Source: Phallusia fumigata
Taxonomy: Eukaryota > Chordata > Ascidiacea > Phlebobranchia > Ascidiidae
Assembly: GCA_008931825.1 (NCBI GenBank)
Contig: QXVZ01032909.1
Coordinates: 1 to 21,372, forward strand
Direction: 5' to 3'
DNA: 21,372 nucleotides
A model generated the notes under the pieces. That model was not told the origin of the DNA. It was given only the letters and a program-made list of their open reading frames with translations, and made no database searches. This document shows, piece after piece, positions 20,686 through 21,372 of this stretch. Each line of letters begins with the position of its first letter. Position 1 is the first letter of the stretch. Both the position numbers and the translations under genes were made by a program.

Positions 20686-21372
20686 GAATCAAATGAAGAA
20701 ACAACTAAGTTCAATTTTAAATATTGTTTATTCAAACCTTTTTTTTAAACTGTAAAATGCTAAGTATGTATGAGTAAGAACTAAGATCATCACAGAATTT
20801 GCATAAAGTACTAGATATTTGAATGTGTTTTGGATAACATGTAAATGTCAAAGTTGTATTAGAATCTGATGTTAAAGTAAAGAGCCAACCTAACAAGCCC
20901 ATATAAACCACACTTCGTTCTGTAAAACTGTTTGGTCGTTACACAACAATGTTTGTGAAGTAACGTTCATCGTTTGTTTACTTTGAGGTTATTTTTAATA
21001 TCTCTATGTTGGTGGAAATGATTTATTACACGTGTTGAGAATCTACTGGGGAAGTTTACGATCATTTTAACTATAAAGTTAGTCAAAAATACGCAATATA
21101 TAGTTCGTTGTGCTGCGGATATGTGGAGGACATTACATTGTTTTTCAAATCCGTTATACTAACGTTTCCTGCCAAAAGGACTTTAAAACTCAGGTGCCAT
21201 ATCAAATGAAGTTTTCACGGTCAAATAAAGTCGTAAAAGGAAATTGGGGTTTCAAAAACTTGCTTGGATAAAATGCTATATCGCCACCCAGTTTTACAGT
21301 ACTAAAGATCTTAAGGAATATATAACATGACGCGTTATGATAAAGTCGTAAAAAATCATTTAAATCAACAAA

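Larger units (their letters stand above)
18656..21372. other. Upstream flank of the cyclophilin gene; no gene recognised
   Basis: This should contain the cyclophilin promoter. A CCAATCAG word (19085-19092) with a CACGTG E-box (19068-19073) lies about 430 bp before the ATG. A more GC-rich patch at about 20385-20470 (CGCGGCAGCGAGCG...) contains two ACAATAG words and a nearby TGACTCA, and could be a regulatory element. One 71-codon plus-strand frame (20319-20531) starts with ATG but has no recognisable motif. Near the right end, TAAAGTCGTAAAA occurs twice, at about 21228 and 21344. Otherwise the region is A+T-rich sequence with one inverted-repeat element at 20.6 kb. Confidence 0.35.

Noticed and set aside
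1..21372. CRISPR array, prokaryotic operon, phage or integrated virus
   Set aside because: The window has spliced eukaryotic genes, no regularly spaced repeats with spacers, and no recognisable viral replication or capsid genes.

Overview
This is eukaryotic DNA with four spliced genes, all on the minus strand. Each was assembled by hand from exons with GT..AG borders, matching phases and recognisable protein families. The short introns (66 bp to about 700 bp), A+T-rich spacers and best family matches point to an invertebrate chordate, most likely a tunicate such as Ciona. That is an inference from style and families, not a database match. No prokaryotic operon, CRISPR array, viral genome or full-length transposon was seen.

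Layout from left to right. (1) Positions 1-3691: the 5' part of an adhesion-GPCR-like gene. It encodes a signal peptide, a Thr/Ser-rich mucin-like stalk, a GAIN domain and a GPS motif, and runs off the left edge before any 7TM segment. (2) 5276-7611: a complete six-exon aquaporin of 286 aa, closest by eye to AQP8, with a normal first NPA box and an unusual SPS in place of the second. (3) 10675-12770: the first four coding exons of an ELOVL6-type fatty-acid elongase (164 complete codons) with its KxxExxDT and HxxHH motifs. The conserved C-terminal exons could not be found before the aquaporin gene begins, and one ambiguous base sits in that gap. (4) 16882-18655: a complete four-exon, 342-aa membrane-anchored cyclophilin. 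It has a Lys-rich N-terminal tail, one transmembrane segment, and a lumenal cyclophilin domain that lacks most catalytic residues.

The genes do not form an obvious pathway. Three of the four encode membrane proteins with hydrophobic transmembrane segments, and the fourth has a signal peptide and an extracellular domain. Strong splice acceptors lie just upstream of the aquaporin and elongase start codons. These fit either 5'UTR introns or spliced-leader trans-splicing, which is known in tunicates.

The spacers hold repeats rather than recognisable genes. Four copies of a short inverted-repeat family (about 1.4-1.7, 15.6, 16.1 and 20.6 kb) share a GACAA..TTGTC-GAAACG hairpin core, which in one copy resembles a hammerhead-ribozyme core. 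A diverged tandem repeat lies at 12.9-13.2 kb. The palindrome TGACGTCA occurs eleven times, repeatedly touching splice donors and stop codons.
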